Source: an uncultured Cytophagales bacterium
Lineage (GTDB): Bacteria; Bacteroidota; Bacteroidia; Cytophagales; Thermoflexibacteraceae
Length of the DNA: 64,000 bases
Reading direction: 5' to 3'
Assembly: GCA_938039675.1 (NCBI GenBank)
Contig: CALHUI010000002.1
Coordinates: forward strand, 113,395 to 177,394
The notes below the pieces were generated by a model. It saw only the letters and a list, made by a program, of their open reading frames with translations, was not told the origin of the DNA and ran no database searches. The translations under genes and the position numbers were made by a program. Below are positions 62,243 to 64,000 of the stretch, piece by piece. Numbering within the stretch: position 1 is the stretch's first letter; each line of letters opens with the position of its first letter.

Positions 62243-64000
62243 ATGTTATCCAGCGACAACGCTTTTCAGGCAATCTTTCAAAATCCATTTTTAGCGAACA
62301 TACTGCTCGACAATCAGATGCGGGTGGTACTGTTTAATGAAAAGGCACAGAAAAGTATTGAGCAGCTCTTTGGCTTGCAGATAGCAGAGGGAACTTCTTT
62401 CTTGCGCTATACTACTGCCAACGAGCAGCGCGAGCAAATGATTCTCAATTTTCAAAAGGCTTTACAAGGACAGCCCACGCAGTTTGAATTGGAACTAACT
62501 GACTCGGAGGGAAACAATCAGTGGTTTTTGGGCATGCATATGCCAATCCGCAACGAGGCGGGCGAGGTAACTTTGGTCTGTTTTTCTTATTCCAACATCA
62601 ATAAGTTACATCAGCAAAGGCTTACCATAGACCGGCAAAGCCGCGAACTGGAAAAGTCAGAAACCATATTCAAGGCACTTTTTCAAAATCAGCCCTACGC
62701 CAATATTTTGATTTCTCCCGAAGGCCGACTTTTGGCCATCAATCGAAAAGCAATTGCTTTTTTCAGGAAATTCAACTTATCCATCAGCCCGGAAACTGCC
62801 GATGTGTTTATTGCCTTAAAGCAGTCGCCTATTGAAGAAATTGCCGAATTAGCCCAAAATGCACTGAAAAGCAAGTTGGCAATCGCAATAGAAAAAGAAC
62901 TGTTCGATGCGGGCAACAATAAACACTGGATGGAATTTCACGTGATGCCGATTGCTAATTCGGAGGAGGAGGTGTTCGGTGTGCATATTCAAATGAAGGA
63001 TACCAGCCAGCAAAAAAAGACCGAAGAACTGATGCGCCTGCAACAAGAGCGCCTGCGCCATTCAGAGAGTCAGTTGCGCGCCGTTTTTGACAGTTCGTCG
63101 GATATTAACATTTTTGTAGGGCTTGATTATCGGATTGTTTCTTTTAACAGGCAGGCTATTGATACGGTATTACAACAACTGCAAAAAAGATTACTGCCGG
63201 GCTTGGATATCCGAAGTGTCGTATTGGAAGAGTGTGAGGAAAATTTTGAACAAGATTTTCAAACTGCTTTGAGAGGTCGTTCTATTACTAAGGAAATTGA
63301 CCTGTCTGATTATGCCGGCCAACGCAATTGGTACAGATTAAGTTATACGCCTGTTATCAGTCGGCTCGGCACTACGATTGGTGTTATCATCAATGCCATC
63401 AATATTAGCGAACGCAAGAAAAATGAGGAAAAAATATTGCAGCAAAATGAACAGATTAAAGAATTTGCTTTTTTAGCAGCCCACCGCCTTAGAGCGCCCG
63501 TAGCCAGCATATTGGGACTGGTTCGGGTTTTTAACCTTGACAGTAACATAAGCCGCGATAATATCAGCGAAATCATCCGGCGACTGCAAATAGCTGCCGA
63601 AGAATTAAATCATGCCGTGGGCGAAATGAACCGCTCGCTTGAACCCTTGCAAACAAATCAATCGCCTGAAATTCAGATGTCTTCCGTTTCTGTTATTAAC
63701 CAAAGTGCTCGCTCTTTATCTGTAGTGCTTATAGATGACGACCCGATTGTTAATATGGTAAGTAAAACACTTTTGCAACGCAATAACCCCGGACTTGTTA
63801 TCCATGCATTTCTGAAAGCAGAAGATGCGCTTCAATTTTTGAAAACAAGCAAAGAACAGCCTTCACTCATCTTACTGGATATAGTTATGCCCGAAATGAA
63901 CGGCTGGCAGTTTCTGCAAGAGTTTGAGAAATTGCCCGTACAACCTCCTGTTTGTATGCTTTCCTCTTCATTGCGCAAATCAGACCATGAAGAAGCTAAA
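62243..64000 (+). CDS. PAS-DHp-receiver sensor protein (3' end outside window)
   Basis: An open frame of 586 codons from ATG 62243 to the window end, with no stop. Three PAS-like domains are suggested near residues 1-130 (FQAIFQNPFLANILLDNQMR), 145-265 (IFKALFQNQPYANILISPEG) and 280-390 (LRAVFDSSSDINIFVGLDYR). A DHp-type helix pair follows with the candidate phosphohistidine His414 in FAFLAAHRLRAPVASILGL. Then, after a linker of only about 40 residues, a receiver begins (SVVLIDDDPIVNMV, phosphoacceptor Asp546 in LLDIVMPEMNG). No HATPase domain is present between the DHp and the receiver. The missing 3' end could hold more domains. Confidence 0.85.
   Translation, partial: MLSSDNAFQAIFQNPFLANILLDNQMRVVLFNEKAQKSIEQLFGLQIAEGTSFLRYTTANEQREQMILNFQKALQGQPTQFELELTDSEGNNQWFLGMHMPIRNEAGEVTLVCFSYSNINKLHQQRLTIDRQSRELEKSETIFKALFQNQPYANILISPEGRLLAINRKAIAFFRKFNLSISPETADVFIALKQSPIEEIAELAQNALKSKLAIAIEKELFDAGNNKHWMEFHVMPIANSEEEVFGVHIQMKDTSQQKKTEELMRLQQERLRHSESQLRAVFDSSSDINIFVGLDYRIVSFNRQAIDTVLQQLQKRLLPGLDIRSVVLEECEENFEQDFQTALRGRSITKEIDLSDYAGQRNWYRLSYTPVISRLGTTIGVIINAINISERKKNEEKILQQNEQIKEFAFLAAHRLRAPVASILGLVRVFNLDSNISRDNISEIIRRLQIAAEELNHAVGEMNRSLEPLQTNQSPEIQMSSVSVINQSARSLSVVLIDDDPIVNMVSKTLLQRNNPGLVIHAFLKAEDALQFLKTSKEQPSLILLDIVMPEMNGWQFLQEFEKLPVQPPVCMLSSSLRKSDHEEAK

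Overview
The window reads as a chromosomal segment of a Bacteroidota bacterium, most likely from the Cytophagales side of the phylum. Supporting signs are near-matches to the Bacteroidota promoter (-7 TAnnTTTG) ahead of many genes, few Shine-Dalgarno-like sites, many lipobox signal peptides, family-typical genes (DUF4783 next to nadC, EboA, VCBS/ASPIC lipoprotein, HPt and LytTR regulators, menaquinone gene menB), and moderate GC. I cannot name the genus. No rRNA, tRNA, CRISPR array, insertion sequence or prophage is visible. Gene density is high, and most of the window is ordinary core and accessory chromosome.

Layout: 1-7.6 kb (+) holds a truncated GH31 alpha-glucosidase, a WbpM/CapD-type sugar nucleotide dehydratase, topA, a TPR lipoprotein and a glycine-rich secreted protein. 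7.6-12.6 kb (-) is a three-gene exporter (ABC, HlyD, TolC) whose ABC ATPase has lost most catalytic motifs. 12.8-14.3 kb (-) has a sugar isomerase-like lipoprotein and a small secreted-protein gene split by a frame change at a 6-base homopolymer. 14.4-20.1 kb has a polyprenyl synthase, an isolated nuoB, a ccmF-like haem lyase, a TerB-like gene and pheS. 20.2-28.6 kb has a DUF3089 lipoprotein, a lipoprotein-MFS pair, an ABC-F ATPase and a large membrane-TPR protein.

28.7-31.3 kb (-) is the fused aspartokinase/homoserine dehydrogenase thrA. Its leader contains an unannotated 21-codon threonine-rich peptide (7 Thr codons) with mutually exclusive hairpins, which is the best candidate for an overlooked regulatory element. 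31.5-38.5 kb has menB, a small membrane protein, a 1111-residue VCBS/ASPIC lipoprotein with 7+7 calcium motifs, and a TPR-SpoIIE phosphatase. 39.5-45.8 kb (-) is a run of lipoprotein, RDD, YcxB-like, nadC, DUF4783, sdaA, GT39 and HPt genes, with a divergent LytTR regulator. 46.5-53 kb has an MDR oxidoreductase, a DUF885 protein lacking its metal motif, a class C-type serine hydrolase, a patatin, two tiny lipoproteins and metF. 53-58.4 kb has an orphan EboA-like gene, a GT2, a solute-binding protein, PspA with YbjN, and a PagL-like protein. 58.4-62.1 kb (-) is an ettA - lipoprotein - metK operon. The window ends inside a PAS-DHp-receiver sensor that lacks an ATPase domain in the visible part.

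All calls come from reading the sequence; no database search was run. Start sites were moved downstream from the longest reading frame where signal peptides, family starts or promoter positions argued for it.
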